A stretch of DNA of 64,000 nt. It comes from Polymyxa betae (taxonomy: Eukaryota; Endomyxa; Phytomyxea; Plasmodiophorida; Plasmodiophoridae). Every line of letters starts with the position of its first letter. The first letter of the stretch is position 1. Below, in pieces: positions 9,755-21,142 of this stretch. The stretch covers positions 8,437-72,436 of the forward strand of contig RBZT01000632.1 in NCBI GenBank assembly GCA_003693705.1, read 5' to 3'. A program made the position numbers and the translations under genes. Below the pieces are notes generated by a model. It was not told the DNA's origin. It ran no database searches and was given only the letters and a program-made list of their open reading frames with translations.

Positions 9755-11255
9755 ATGTATTTGTCGCCAAGCCAGCTCGATGCGCTTCGAAACTACAAAT
9801 ACACGGCCGGTATGTACGGCTTCCTCGATACGGTCTTGACGCCGTTCTGGAATTGGAGTGTGACCCTTCTGCCGCTCTCCTTAGCGTAATGTTTTGCTCT
9901 CGAAGACGCTCATGTAGTAATCTGCTGAATAGCCCGAATCTAGTTACATTGGTGGCATTATTGTGCATGGCATCGGGCTCTGCTCTGGTTGTCCTCTTAA
10001 ACCCGACACTATCTGAATCTCTGCCGACCTGGGCACTTCTATATTGCTGCGCGTGTCTTTTCTTGTATCAGACGCTGGATGCAATCGATGGAAAGCAAGC
10101 TAGGCGCACAGGCTCATCGTCACCGCTTGGACAGCTGTTCGATCATGGGTAGAGACTGCTTCTCCTACAGCTGTGAATGTTTCTCATAAGTCTCTAGGTG
10201 TGATTCGGTAAATGTCACACTTTTACTCGTTATCATTTGTGGCTGCATTCGAGTTGGTGACAGCCCTTTCCTGGTTGCTGGCCTATTCGTAATCTATACA
10301 ATGCCGTTTTATATGGTAATTTGTCTTCCTACTCTGCGACCAAGAGCTGAATGACATTTAGGCAAACTGGGAAGAATTTCAAACAGGTCTATTCCTTCAA
10401 ACACCGCGTTCTGGAATCTCTAAGACTGTATTCCAGGCATGATGCGATTCGGTGTGATTGGCGTCACTGAAGCTCAATGTACAATGATGTTGATTCTGGT
10501 TATCACTGCTGTCTTAGGTGTTATCTCCATAGCGGCTGTTTTCTGTATCCCTAATTCTATTATAGGCGATGATATATGGCTGGCATCCGTTTTCGGTTGC
10601 AGCATTCGAAATGCTTTGGTCGGCATTGCCACAGCTGGATCGCTATTTGGCTCTTTCGAGAAGTTCGTTCTATTCCCATATCGATTCAGAATTGGTTGAC
10701 TTTTTCTAGCGTCTACAAGGTGTTCTTTGATAATTCCACAACGCTCTCAAAAAGTTTCGTTCGGCGCAATGCGGTGGCTCAACTTATACAGTTCTGGCTC
10801 TTCCTTGGCTTAACAGTATTTTGGATGGTCTGTCCGTTTCATAAACAGGTCTTTCAGGTTAGATCGGATATGAAATTGTTTCAATGTTGGTATTCATTGC
10901 TACCAGTGCCCTGCTCTGCCGCTGTTAACAGCCGGCCTTTCGTTCTCGTATGTGATCAACAGGCTGATTGTCGCTCATGTGACACACTGTGTTGAGTTTA
11001 GCGCGTGTTTATATATAATGGTCCCGCTTTGCATTGTAGGCTCCCGTCTTAGACTGTCCAATGTTCTATTGAATCTGTGGCTTTTAGCTGGCATCGCTTT
11101 CGTGGGCATCAACCGCTTCCATTTTCATTCCTGCGCTTTACCTTTTCACATTGTACATCATTGTTTTGTATTCTCATTTCGTCTACAGCATTATCAATGA
11201 GATTTGCGGTTGTTTAAACATCCGCCCATTCAAGATCACTGTTAAAGCTGACTAA
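9755..11255 (+). CDS. EPT1: CDP-alcohol phosphotransferase (ethanolamine/choline phosphotransferase)
   Basis: Catalyses the last Kennedy-pathway step, transferring phosphoethanolamine or phosphocholine from the CDP-alcohol to diacylglycerol in ER membranes. The first exon (9755-9885) starts MYLSPSQLDALRNYKY, typical of the eukaryotic EPT/CPT N-terminus. Exon 2 (9933-10148) and exon 3 (10198-10315) carry the family signature DG-x2-AR-x8-G-x3-D-x3-D (DGKQARR, G, LFDHGCD), split by the intron at 10149-10197. Then come NWEEFQ (10362 onward) and TGMMRFGVIGVTEAQ, a conserved EPT segment. Several hydrophobic segments follow, for about 8-10 membrane spans. Stop TAA at 11253-11255. Introns are about 45-50 nt. 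Substrate preference cannot be read from sequence. Confidence 0.88.
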
Positions 11256-11389
11256 ATCCTAACACAATACACCCCCTGTAACATCTTTAGAATCGGAAGT
11301 TGATAGTATGCTGATGACTCATGATATAAAACTTTCGATCGGAAATGATTATTCCGATCGTCAAAACTGAAAATTTCCAAGCCGTTCTC

Positions 11390-12868
11390 ATGGCCGGTGA
11401 GTATCTCGTGATGGCATTGCTGGCCATCGTTGTCCTCAACCCAATCAACGCTCAAACAGATGACGGAACCGGCGTCCCGACCGATTTCGAAACCGACCCG
11501 AACGTTTTCACCGATCAGTGGCAAGGTGACCCCCAAATGGCTACAACGACGGATCCGTTTACAACGACGACGACGGATCCAACGGGAGAGACGATGGCAG
11601 ATCCATCGCAAACCACCACGACAACGACTGATCCAGCGCAAACGACTGGGACGGAGCCAAATCAGACTATCACAATAGATCCAGAAACTGGCGATGAAAT
11701 CATCACGACGACGACGACGACGGAGGGAGACGAAGACCCTACAGCAACTGGCCCGCAGAATGGGATAACGAGAGCTGGCGGACCGGCAACAAACTCAGCC
11801 ACGCCGCCTGTCTCTTCGCCAACGCCGGCCACTTCAAACAGCGGACGATCGCCACCACCTTCACCGGCAACTTCTGCCACGACGACGCCATCGACTGCTG
11901 TCACACCGACGACTTCGACGACGCCGACCACTTCATCGACGACACCGACACCCACTTCGACGACTCCGGCAACGACGCCGACAACCTCGACGACACCGGC
12001 AACCACTTCGACGACCCCGGCAACGACGCCGACCACCTCGACAACACCGACAACCACTTCCACAACTCCCGCGACGACGCCGACAACCGCTTCGACGACG
12101 CCGGCCACGAACTCGATAACGCCTACAACGGCAACGACGTCGTCCGGACCCCCAACGAGTACCACTCCATCAGGACTACCTATGACTACAACGACGAACA
12201 ATCCGGATGGGTCGGAGACCGTTACGACCACGACGACCACAGAAGAAGAAGACCCGCCGAAACAGCCCCCGAATGAAACGAACACTCCACCTGGATCACC
12301 CCAAACGCAAGCGAGTCCTCCTGACCAGGCACAATCTCAAAGCCAAACGCCCACGGGAGCGAATGAAACAAAGACTCCACCTGGATCACCCCAGACGCAA
12401 TCTCAAAGCCCAACGCCCGCGGGAGCGAGTTCGACGGCCAGTACGCCAGCGCCACCTTCGAACACGTTCCAGCCGTGGCGCTCGATCCGGCGGAATCGAC
12501 CGTTTCATAACGATTTCTTCCAGTTAGGACATCATCATCACGAACATCTATTCGACGATCACCATCATCTCCAAGAAGATTTCGATCACGGACACGACCT
12601 GCATAATGGCTACGAGAAGGACTACGACTACGATGACGTGGACGGCTACGAGTCGGGTTACGAAGAAGGCTATGGTGATCACGAGGATCACGAGGATCAT
12701 GATCACGATGATTACGAGGATCACGAGGAACCCCATCATCGACATCAACACCACGAGAACCATGACGGCCATAATAACGGTCATCATTCGACCGAGTTGC
12801 ATCACATGATGGATTCAGTGACTGACTTCGTCGACGACGCCATGCATCGACATCGCCCAATCGACTAA
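11390..12868 (+). CDS. Secreted mucin-like Thr/Pro protein with His/Asp-rich tail
   Basis: No homologue recognised. The signal peptide MAGEYLVMALLAIVVLNPINA supports the ATG at 11390; an in-frame ATG at 11345 would add 15 residues. The body (about residues 25-360) is Thr/Ser/Pro-rich. Its core of near-perfect short repeats built on TTPTTSTTPATTS is a classic O-glycosylation substrate, encoded by degenerate 12-bp units at about 11880-12130. A short segment (ETNTPPGSPQTQ) occurs twice, near 12290 and 12370. The C-terminal about 120 residues switch to His, Asp, Glu and Tyr: HHHHEH, DDHHH, HEDHEDHDHDDY, HHRHQHH. That composition suggests divalent metal binding. No transmembrane or GPI signal is seen at the end, so it is probably secreted, for a wall, cyst or matrix. 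Single exon. Confidence 0.8.
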   Translation: MAGEYLVMALLAIVVLNPINAQTDDGTGVPTDFETDPNVFTDQWQGDPQMATTTDPFTTTTTDPTGETMADPSQTTTTTTDPAQTTGTEPNQTITIDPETGDEIITTTTTTEGDEDPTATGPQNGITRAGGPATNSATPPVSSPTPATSNSGRSPPPSPATSATTTPSTAVTPTTSTTPTTSSTTPTPTSTTPATTPTTSTTPATTSTTPATTPTTSTTPTTTSTTPATTPTTASTTPATNSITPTTATTSSGPPTSTTPSGLPMTTTTNNPDGSETVTTTTTTEEEDPPKQPPNETNTPPGSPQTQASPPDQAQSQSQTPTGANETKTPPGSPQTQSQSPTPAGASSTASTPAPPSNTFQPWRSIRRNRPFHNDFFQLGHHHHEHLFDDHHHLQEDFDHGHDLHNGYEKDYDYDDVDGYESGYEEGYGDHEDHEDHDHDDYEDHEEPHHRHQHHENHDGHNNGHHSTELHHMMDSVTDFVDDAMHRHRPID

Positions 12869-12941
12869 AACCAACGTTTCAATAGATTCAATTTGAACGC
12901 TTTCCTCTGCGTTTGGCACAAATAATAAACCTATCGGGAAA

Positions 12942-13460
12942 CTATTGGGGTTGTATTCCATGTAGTTGGCGAGTAGAACTTTGCAGCGACTGGTCCTGAG
13001 CTTGTCTTAGGAGTTGTTGGTCCTTGTAACACATCCAAGCCACCAGCATCGTCGCAATAAACCATAATATCAAACTGCCTGCATATTGTAATGCAATTAC
13101 CACATCATCCTGACCCGATAGCACCAACCATGCCAAACTAATATGGCAGGTGCTCAAGATCACGGTCAAATTTACAAGTATCTTTAAATTCATAGAATGC
13201 AAATCGGAAGGGTTAGATATCATAGCGCCAGCAATTGCGACAGCGCCAAAAGAACACGAGGACAAAGAAAGCATTGAATGATAGATAGAGATATCGTAAA
13301 CATTATAGCGACGGTCAGGATGAAATCGGTACAACCACCCAGCAGTATTGCTTCGGGCTGAAACGAAATGCCCATCGGGCAGGATTGAGTTCCATATCAC
13401 CTAAATACAGGAACCGATGACCCCATAGATTAGCATAAGCCATGCCGCAATCTTCAGTTT
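12942..13460 (-). CDS. Multipass membrane protein, C-terminal part
   Basis: Family not recognised. The frame closing at 12942 encodes at least three hydrophobic segments (around LSLSSCSFGAVAIAGAMI, LKILVNLTVILSTCHISLAW and GSLILWFIATMLVAWMCY). A polar tail rich in Gln follows (DQQLLRQAQDQSLQ). A further hydrophobic piece (AAWLMLIYGVIGSCI) lies upstream at about 13440 in a compatible frame and would need a very short intron to join. Upstream exons probably extend to about 14.3 kb but could not be joined convincingly. Topology resembles small four-span proteins; that is inference. Confidence 0.45.
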
Positions 13461-14971
13461 GCATAAACTCATTGACGTCGAAATTGACAGTATCAAGAAA
13501 AATGATATTTAGAAACTCGAGACATCGTTCTCCGCGGCACTGCGGATTGCCATTCGACCTTCTTCGCTACTGCATCCCAGTCAAAAATATGGGAGGCTCT
13601 CTAACTGTTTTGCAATCGGTCGAATGTGCCCATGCATGTCTCTTTGGATCAGGTTGGACCACTATATTATGAAAACTGGCTACACCCAGGACAATGACAT
13701 AAAACTTCAATGTCCCTTAAGCATTCGTTTACGTAGTCCTTACTCATTTCAGAATTATCTGAACGCTATCATGATCGAGATCCGACCTCTTTCATCAACT
13801 TCACTGCAGGTCTCGATTTTGCTTGTTCAAAAGCTATTCGAGTTTCAGTTAATTCGATTTCATATTGAAATTGGGCACGCAAAAAAGTTTATCAGAAATC
13901 ACAACACCAATCGCCGAAGGAGCGAGAATGCAGTGAAGGACCCTCGATAACTGCGATTGAAAATTTGCTCATTAGATACTTACCATCGTCAAGTGATCCA
14001 CAGATACATTTCTGATGGCGATATTCCCCAAGATTGAAAGAAGCGTCTCCCTCAGGGATGCCCCCTGAAAACGACACAACCTTCGTAAGCGATAGTACCT
14101 AAGGACATTGACGAGAGATGCCCCGAGAGCCAGGCGTGTACATGATGACAGTGCAGCTTTTTGGCTTTCGCCGTTCGTGGAGGCTGTTCTTCATTGAATG
14201 ATTGAAAGGGTTGTGGGCTGCGGCCTCGAAGCTGTTCGTAAGTTCGTTACATGGCTGCGCCCCCGTCTTTTGCCAATTGTGAGTCTCTTGTTTTGTCATC
14301 CATAATCTATTCGTGACCTCGCTTTGATGAGATCAGAATCATCAGATGCTTATAGCTGACATCATCCTGGGTCCTCCACGTCCGAAACTGCTCTCTACGT
14401 CAGCGGGCAGAATGGACCGTTCTCCGAAATTAAACTTGTTGAATCGGATCGAGGGTGGCTTCCAACTCTCGTAAGGCTGTTGGTCGTTTAGGGACATTTG
14501 AAGTAGGGGTACGTTCAAATTCTGCCGCTGCGGCTGAAAACCTGTAATAGTTTCTTACAAAATTTTTACATGAAGTTCCTGTTATCGGCGTTTGTCACTA
14601 GGTCAGGCCCGTTTGGTTCCTGCATCGCTCACATGAGAACTGAAGTCCTGGGGCCTGTCACATAACGACGTCCGAACCTCCCATTCTGATTTAATTGTAG
14701 CGACTTTCTATGATTTTTTGGGGGGGGGGGGGGTTTGGGGGAAGATTTGATTGGTTTTTCGTTGTCGATGAATCAACAAATGGTCGGGATGATTCACCCC
14801 ATGATGCATTGCCGACCTTCTAGAGCCTTCTTGATCTCAGTTGACGTGTACACTTTTTTATTTCTTCGGCAATCGAAAAGCTTTCCATCGTTGAACCTGC
14901 TGAGTGGAAATCGACACGCAGCAGACAAAGCACATCGCCGATCTTCTTTAAAAATCCCTTCGTCTTTTTCT
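13461..14971. other. Unresolved stretch, possible 5' exons of the membrane protein
   Basis: Minus-strand pieces at about 14065-13950 (contains EYRHQKCICGSLDD, bounded by an AG acceptor and a GTAAGT donor) and 14299-14100 look exon-like but have no recognised family. From 14300 to 14971 nothing coding was found apart from the poly-G tract listed separately. Confidence 0.3.
14720..14733. repeat. Homopolymer G14 tract
   Basis: Fourteen consecutive G residues, followed by TTT and GGGG. It lies about 240 bp upstream of the small orphan gene. It could be G-quadruplex-prone or mark a sequencing or assembly weak point. Confidence 0.9.
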
Positions 14972-15304
14972 ATGATGAACTACGAATTCGACCTGTCCAC
15001 CGACGACTTTGTCAACGAGGATCAGTTCTTCATGGAATCCGTTGATCTGTCGGCGCTGGACGCTCTTCGACCCATGAATCCGACCCTATCGTTTGTGCAG
15101 GACCCGATTGCTTGTGTTCCTTCAGCTTTCGACTATATTCTCGAGGAGGGATCGGTGCTGTTTGACAATGTTCGAATGTCAATGGACCAAGATCGCCTGT
15201 CGGTTGATATCGACCATGCCCTGCCTGCGACCGTGACAGCGGTCGTCGATATTCCCGCCGACGCGTTCATCAGTTTCCTGAAGACGGCACCGATCCTTTT
15301 CTAG
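14972..15304 (+). CDS. Small acidic orphan protein (110 aa)
   Basis: The frame is open upstream, but the first well-placed ATG pair is at 14972 (MMNYEFDLSTDDFVNEDQF). The product is strongly acidic in its first half and contains several phi-x-x-D patches. It ends SFLKTAPILF with TAG at 15304. No signal peptide, membrane span or known domain. The composition would suit an acidic activation or interaction region, but no function can be assigned. Confidence 0.5.
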   Translation: MMNYEFDLSTDDFVNEDQFFMESVDLSALDALRPMNPTLSFVQDPIACVPSAFDYILEEGSVLFDNVRMSMDQDRLSVDIDHALPATVTAVVDIPADAFISFLKTAPILF

Positions 15305-15397
15305 ATTTTCAGCATATTACTCATTTGCAAGAATGCTGATGTACACATAATAACGTTTTCCATTTATCCCATATTAAACACCATAATTGTTTTTCGA

Positions 15398-16556
15398 TTA
15401 GTCTTCCTCTCGCTTGTTTTGAACAATCCAGGGGTGCTGTAGCGCTTCTGCAGCCGTTAATCTCTTATCAGGATCAGACCTGAGTAGCTTGGAGATTAGA
15501 TTTTTAGCCTGCTCTGACCTCGGAATACATTTGGGAAACCACTGGCCTAACAATCACATTTCAATGGGAACATTTGTTAAAATCCAAACTGTATCCAACC
15601 ATAGCCTGGCAGGGTCTCCTTTCTGAATCCTTTCAAAACCGCAGCCTCGATAGTTTTATTGTCTTCTACGCAAAAAGGGTCCCTAATCGGTCCATAAAAT
15701 TGCATTCCAAAGGCGAATTGAAATGCATACCAAGGACTGAATCCGAACAGCATGATAAATAATACCACTCCGAGGCTCCACAGATCGACCTGGGTCCCAT
15801 ATTGCTAACAGAAATTGGCTTCGTGATTCCATCAAGAAAACGAATGTTAAATTACCTGTTTGATTTGCTCAGGGGCCATGAAAGCCGTCGTACCCGAACG
15901 TTGGGTTAGCACGACGCCGGCCTGGCATCGTGATGCAACCCCGAAATCGATCAGCTTGACGCCGTGTGCTGTGCTCGGCTCACTGAACATGATGTTGGCC
16001 AGCTTGATGTCACAATGAGCGACACCGACGACATCATGAAGATAGACGACTGGTTGTAGGATCTGATCAAGATTCAGGGCGAGGCGCATCCGCGCTTCTT
16101 CGTGCTTACTTGGTAGAATATCGATGCCGCTTCGCTCTCAGACAACTTTCCGCCTCGGCTGCAAATGTAGTCGAACAGATCACCGCCGTAGCAGCGTTCC
16201 GTAATCAAATAAACAAACGACGGCGAACGAATAACGCGTTCCAGGCGAACGATACCGGGATGAGATAACGTCCCTGGTTAAGAATCAAATGCTTGCAGAC
16301 ATCGCCGCGATCATGACGCACCAAGGATATCGATCTCTTGGCGGTACAGCCCCATTAATATGCTGTACTTGATTGAACCTGGCGTCGGGAGCTTCAACAC
16401 CTTCGCTGCATACTCCTCACGGGTTCGCCGATCCGTGATTGCATACACGGATCCAAACGCACCGGGTTCTCCGAGACATTCCCCGACTTCATATTGCAGC
16501 AGCAGCCCGGTGAATTCGTCGTCCGGTTCACAGGGTGTCGCCGGCGTCTTGGTCAT
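15398..16556 (-). CDS. Ser/Thr protein kinase with HCD in place of HRD
   Basis: Protein kinase fold in CAMK-like order. ATG 16556; glycine loop [14 protein letters not shown]-type Lys in YAAKVLKLP; a hinge segment with [17 protein letters not shown]; catalytic loop [20 protein letters not shown]; activation-segment end [32 protein letters not shown]; and a final helix ending [15 protein letters not shown] with TAA at 15398. At least four introns of about 50 nt. The Arg of HRD is replaced by Cys, making it a non-RD kinase, while the catalytic Asp, Lys and DFG Asp are kept, so it is probably active. There is no extra domain, so the protein is little more than a catalytic core. The 15.6-15.5 kb joins are approximate. 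Confidence 0.85.
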
Positions 16557-17237
16557 CGATCGGAACTACCGGAAATCTACAGCCTACCAATGCAGTTAAC
16601 TTTGTGACGTAGGTTCTGTCGTGATTCAGACTGGGGCCTTGGGGCGGGCCCGACCCGCGCCTACGTTACATCCAAGATTTTCCAGAGCAGTTCAAAGGAC
16701 TTGTTTGTTTATGACATAGTAGAAACGACTGGATAAGCTGCACCAAGGAAGTTCTCGATTGAAGCTGCAATTCCCCGATACGGATCAGTGCATAGCAGCC
16801 CGCAAGGGTCGTGTCGGTGATGGCGAATCCAGCATGACTGTTGCCAGGACAGACCATGCCGGAACGATTGTGAAAATATACAGGGAGGTTCGGGGGTAGC
16901 AGCCAAGCAAGTCGATTGAGGCCAAGAGAGACATTAGCTGGCACGGACAAAACCCTAGCCAGGACAGAGCGGACACTAAGAGCGAGCCCTAACGGCCAGT
17001 CATGAGGGTTCCTTCTCGTAACAAAAGCCATTCCCGTGGTTACCGCACTTAAGTGGACTGCGATGCCATCTATCAACCGCTAGATGAGCGAGGCGGTCAG
17101 CCATTCGTCCAATTAACGCGATAGTGGTGATTACGATCCTGGTCTTGGCGGCGCTCGCCCTCTCGCCCTTCTCAAACCGATCGAGCTCCTGTTTACCGCC
17201 CAATTACGATCATCTTGACACACCCTGGTATCCAATC
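16557..17237. promoter_or_regulatory. Divergent intergenic region, kinase / PI4K-like
   Basis: About 680 bp between two divergently transcribed genes. It contains short open frames on both strands with no recognisable product. Both promoters should lie here; no motif can be assigned. Confidence 0.4.
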
Positions 17238-18586
17238 ATGACTCATGCTGCCGACCATCCCGTCCAAAAAAAAGCAAACAATGTCATTTGCTCTTTAGCA
17301 TATTACATCCAGAGCCTGCCATCAGCCTTCTCTTTGGCAAACATCACTCGCGATTTGATGCATGTGAACAATCTGAACAAATTATCTCCCAGCTCTCCGA
17401 TACCTATTCGAAATTCAAAGCCAATTATTGGTCTGGAGCTTGCCGATGAAATACGGACAGCGAACTCATCGCCAAGGGAGAAAGGCCAGCGTCTCACAAG
17501 CGACGTTGTAGAGTTATTTAGAGACCCTAAATCACCATTAACTGCTCAAGGCACTTACTTTGTTAAAAACCGTGCCACTGGTAGCAAGATGGGAGTATTC
17601 AAACCAACAGCAGAAGAAGCAGCTATGCAGACCAGACGGAGGTTATCAGTGTCTCATGTTATTAAGCGGGTGAGTTTGCCATACATTCCTTAATGGTTGG
17701 AAACTGAAATGATTCAGGGAATCGTAGTCGGTGAAGCCGCCATCAAGGAACGGGCTGCATTTTTATTAGATTTTGATGGATTTGCAGGCGTTCCGCGAAC
17801 TGATTTTGCAGTTATTGACGAAGGATCAGATATCGAGCATTTTGGCAGTCTACAAGAATTCTGTGAGCATATGTGCACATCTGAAGATCTTGGACCATCC
17901 AAATACGATCTGGAGAATGTTCATGCTATTGCTTTGCTGGACCTTCGTCTGTTTAATCTTGATCGCCATGAAGGGAACCTTCTAGTAAGCCAGGGTGACA
18001 GACCTGATATCTATAAGTAATCAGAATCATTAATGCAAAGAATATCAATTAACCATTGGCCCTTAGGCTGATTCCAATCGACCATGGCTTTTCTCTTCCA
18101 TCGTTTCGGACGCTATCCGATGCTATGTTCTGCTGGACAGAATGGCGCCAAGCCAAAGTGCCTTTGTCTGAGCGAGCCAAAGAATACATCAGCCGTATGG
18201 CTCCGATCAACGATATCGTAGCACTTAAGCGGATCGGCTTACGCGACGAATGCATCATGACATATGTACTATGCTGTCGCTACATGCAGCAATGCTGTGA
18301 CGCCGAAAGAACTCTGTACGAAATGGCAACATCCATGCAACGAGATCTAAATGACGATGACTCAATTTCAGCCTTTGAAACGTTGGTACAAAAATCTTCA
18401 TTCGAAGCTGATTTTAACGAGTTCGTTTTCGATGATGATAACAATACATGGACCTGTGAAGCTGTCCAGAGGTTCTTGGATATATTTGACCGCAATGTTG
18501 CCCTTGCTTGCGGAAACCCAGATTGTCGAATCGAATCAGATCCATTTCTGATACCAGAGCTATCTCTTGGTCCGAAATCTGAATAA
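17238..18586 (+). CDS. Phosphatidylinositol 4-kinase gamma-like kinase
   Basis: PI3/4-kinase-fold protein most like plant type-II PI4K-gamma. The ATG at 17238 (MTHAADHP) is the first ATG of the frame; an upstream exon is possible. After a low-complexity N-terminus come GTYFVKNRATGSKMGVFKP (nucleotide-binding Lys) and GIVVGEAAIKERAAFLLD. Next is GVPRTDFAVI, then the catalytic loop LDLRLFNLDRHEGNLLV (with the key D-R-H-x2-N) and the metal-binding motif LIPIDHGFSLPSF (DHG in place of DFG, as usual in this family). CWTEWRQAKVPLS and a helical C-terminal region follow. Introns lie near 17670-17717 and 18015-18065. No ubiquitin-like domains as found in some plant homologues. Some PI4K-gamma proteins act as protein kinases, so lipid activity is not certain. 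Confidence 0.83.
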
Positions 18587-18811
18587 TTTATTTAACTATA
18601 TCCAGCAGTCTGCCGTTGATTTTTAACAATAAATTAACTTATAATTTATACATACATTGACATCCTCTCATCTGCTTTGAAAAGTCGAAATTGCGCTGCT
18701 TATGTATATTCATCGAACATCGCTTTGAAATGCAAGTTGACAGGCTGGCGAAGGTTGCGCTAGCTTGCCTTTAACGCCTCTATTGGTGTGGCCATTTAGA
18801 TCGTCGTTTCC

Positions 18812-20788
18812 ATGCCTGCCAAAGCGCATGATCTAGATTCAGAGTCGACATGCGCCCCGCTTCTAGGCATCGCGGATCGCAATGGCCTGCTTTCACCAGA
18901 GCAACCACTGAAATGGCGTCACGAAACATGGATCCTTTTGACGATCGGTTTTCCAGTAGGCCTTTCTTCATTCTGCAGAATGCTGAGTAAAATGCTGTTT
19001 ATCGACATACTTTATCTAATAGTTGGCAGTGGCTGTTTGCGATATTAGTGTATTGGGTCGTCTCGACAAAGGAACTGACTATTTAGCTGCTGCGGCCATG
19101 TAAGATGGCACTTATTCATGGCGTTTGAGCTGACAAAGTCAGTAAAGGGCTTGGGTTGTTATGGATGTAACTTCTGTATTTCCATCGACAGCTGCTGATA
19201 CAATCAACGCTCTATGCTCACAAGCCTATGGAGCCAAACATCTCAAGCTTGTGGGTCGGTGGCTGCAGCTAGGCTTGATTGTCACGACGATCATGTGCGT
19301 TCCTGTAATGATAATTTGGGCATTAACTGGTGAGCAAAGCCGCTCAAAAGTCGCTTAATCTTAACATCTTGTCAGCAAAGATATTGCTCATTTTAGGTTG
19401 CCATCCTGAGACTGCGTTAGGCTATCCGACTTAGTGAAAAAACGTTTGGATTGAAGTGATGGATGCAGGGCTTTAGCAAATAGATTCGCACTCTGGTCGT
19501 GTTGGGGCTTGATTCCGAATACAATATATTATTCAGTGAGGCAGTATTTCCAAGCTCAAAGGATCGTGATGCCTGCTTTATACAACAATCTGGCATTCGT
19601 GGGCATCAATCTAATTTTGAACCTAGTTTTAGTTCATGGTTGATACTTCCCCTTTCTTTACAAAAATATCTAATATGAGGCTTCTAGGTTTTGGCAATTG
19701 GCCAGGCTTCGGATTCATTGGAAGTCCTATTGCCACTTCGGTATCGCGAACCTTTCAATTGCTTTCGTTCGTTTTGTATACATGCGTCTGGAAGAAGTTA
19801 CATAAGCAAACTTGGCCAGAAGGTCCTTTGTCGGATTGCCTTACGAAAGCGAACATAAAGGAATATATGGATCAAACTGTTCCTACAATGCTTGGCAACG
19901 CTGCAGAACAATGGGTAATTCTTGACATATATATCACGTGCTTTTGATGCCATCAAAAACATTCTCAGCAACTGGAGGCGGTTACCTTGATGGCTGCTAG
20001 CCTGGGTTTGTTGAAAGAAGTCCTTCTCAGCTTGGGTGAATGACGGGTCCCTTCAGGGCGTATCGACGTCGCCACACAATCAGCAGTGTTCAACATCTTC
20101 TATACTTTGCATTGCCTTTCATTCGGGCTATCTAAAGCGACGACCTGTCGTGTTGGATTTCACTTAGGTTTCTTGCGATCATGCTCGTTCGAAATTATAC
20201 TAAATCAAATATAGGCTCTGGTAACTCGAGTTTCGCTCGACAAAGTGCAGCGCTGTCGATTGCGCTTGCAACCACGAACGGATTCGTTGTGGCTTCCATA
20301 CTGTTCGCCATACGCTCATATATTGGGCATATCTTCTCCAACGATCCTGCGGTCTGGGCCGATTCGTCATCGCTGGTTACCGTACTGGCTATATCCTACG
20401 TCGGCGTCAGGTTCGTATTCCTGAAAAGTCCTCTACTAGGATCCATATCGTTTTTCAGTGTGCTAATCGCTTTAACTGCCATCTTATTCGGACAGTGTCG
20501 ACCGACTCCTGTTGCTATCATCAGTGGGCTGGTACGTCAGTTTCTTACTTCGTACTTTTCATAATTGATGGGTGGTAGTGTTCGTGGATTCTGTCGCTGC
20601 CATTGGCGTACTTTTTCACGTTCATTTGGGGGTTCGGTTTAAATGGGCTCTGGATCGGTCTCTCGTTTGGTTATTTCACGATCGTGTTTCTTATCGGAAT
20701 CGTCGTGCAAAAAAGTGATTGGCAGAACTGTGCCTTTCTGGCCGTGGAACGATCCCGCCGTTCTGCTGTATCTCTTCCTCAAGTATAA
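18812..20788 (+). CDS. MATE-family multidrug/toxin extrusion transporter
   Basis: Twelve-span MATE antiporter, exporting organic cations or xenobiotics in exchange for H+ or Na+. ATG 18812 begins a hydrophilic N-terminus with the endosomal-type CAPLLG segment. TM1 follows (WILLTIGFPV), and then the family hallmark ADTINALCSQAYGA, equivalent to the conserved '..DTLCGQAYGA'. Later segments include VRQYFQAQRIVMPALYNN (conserved 'R.Y.QAQ...P'), FGNWPGFGFIGSPIATS and GSGNSSFARQSAALSIALA. At least six short introns, so the reading frame changes repeatedly; internal joins are approximate. The last exon runs to TAA at 20788. No sign of degeneration was found once introns are removed. Confidence 0.82.
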
Positions 20789-21142
20789 GTCACCTATCGT
20801 CCAAGAAAATCTTCCCTTACAGTATTTATTTACATATATCGTTAATACTTTCTGCTTCTAAGGGATTTTTAATAGATTATTTCTAGAATCAAATTTACCT
20901 AGAAAACCTACACTGTTCTAGGCCATTAAAAATTTTCAAACACGCTCCTAACAATAACTCGTGAAAGTTCTTGAGACGCCATACAATTCAATTACAAAAA
21001 GCAATTGAACTTCTGAGGGTAGAGGTTCTGGAATCTTGTTAACCCTGGCTAACCGGAGCGGTAACCAGATGTGAATGATTTCAATGAATGCTGCGGGCCA
21101 TGAACTGGCCTCTCAATCTCCCTCCAAACTATATATATCGTT
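20789..21142. other. Intergenic, MATE to aldo-keto reductase
   Basis: AT-rich about 350 bp without coding signal. It ends in a TATATATA run (21128-21137) 6 bp before the reductase ATG, too close to be an ordinary TATA box. Confidence 0.45.

Noticed and set aside
11662-12285. 207-codon open frame antisense to the mucin gene (Val/Gly-rich)
   Set aside because: Pure shadow of the Thr/Pro repeat: the complement of ACN codons reads as Val/Gly codons. No independent coding signal.
21128-21137. TATATATA as a TATA box for the aldo-keto reductase
   Set aside because: It lies only a few bp before the start codon, which leaves no room for a 5' leader.
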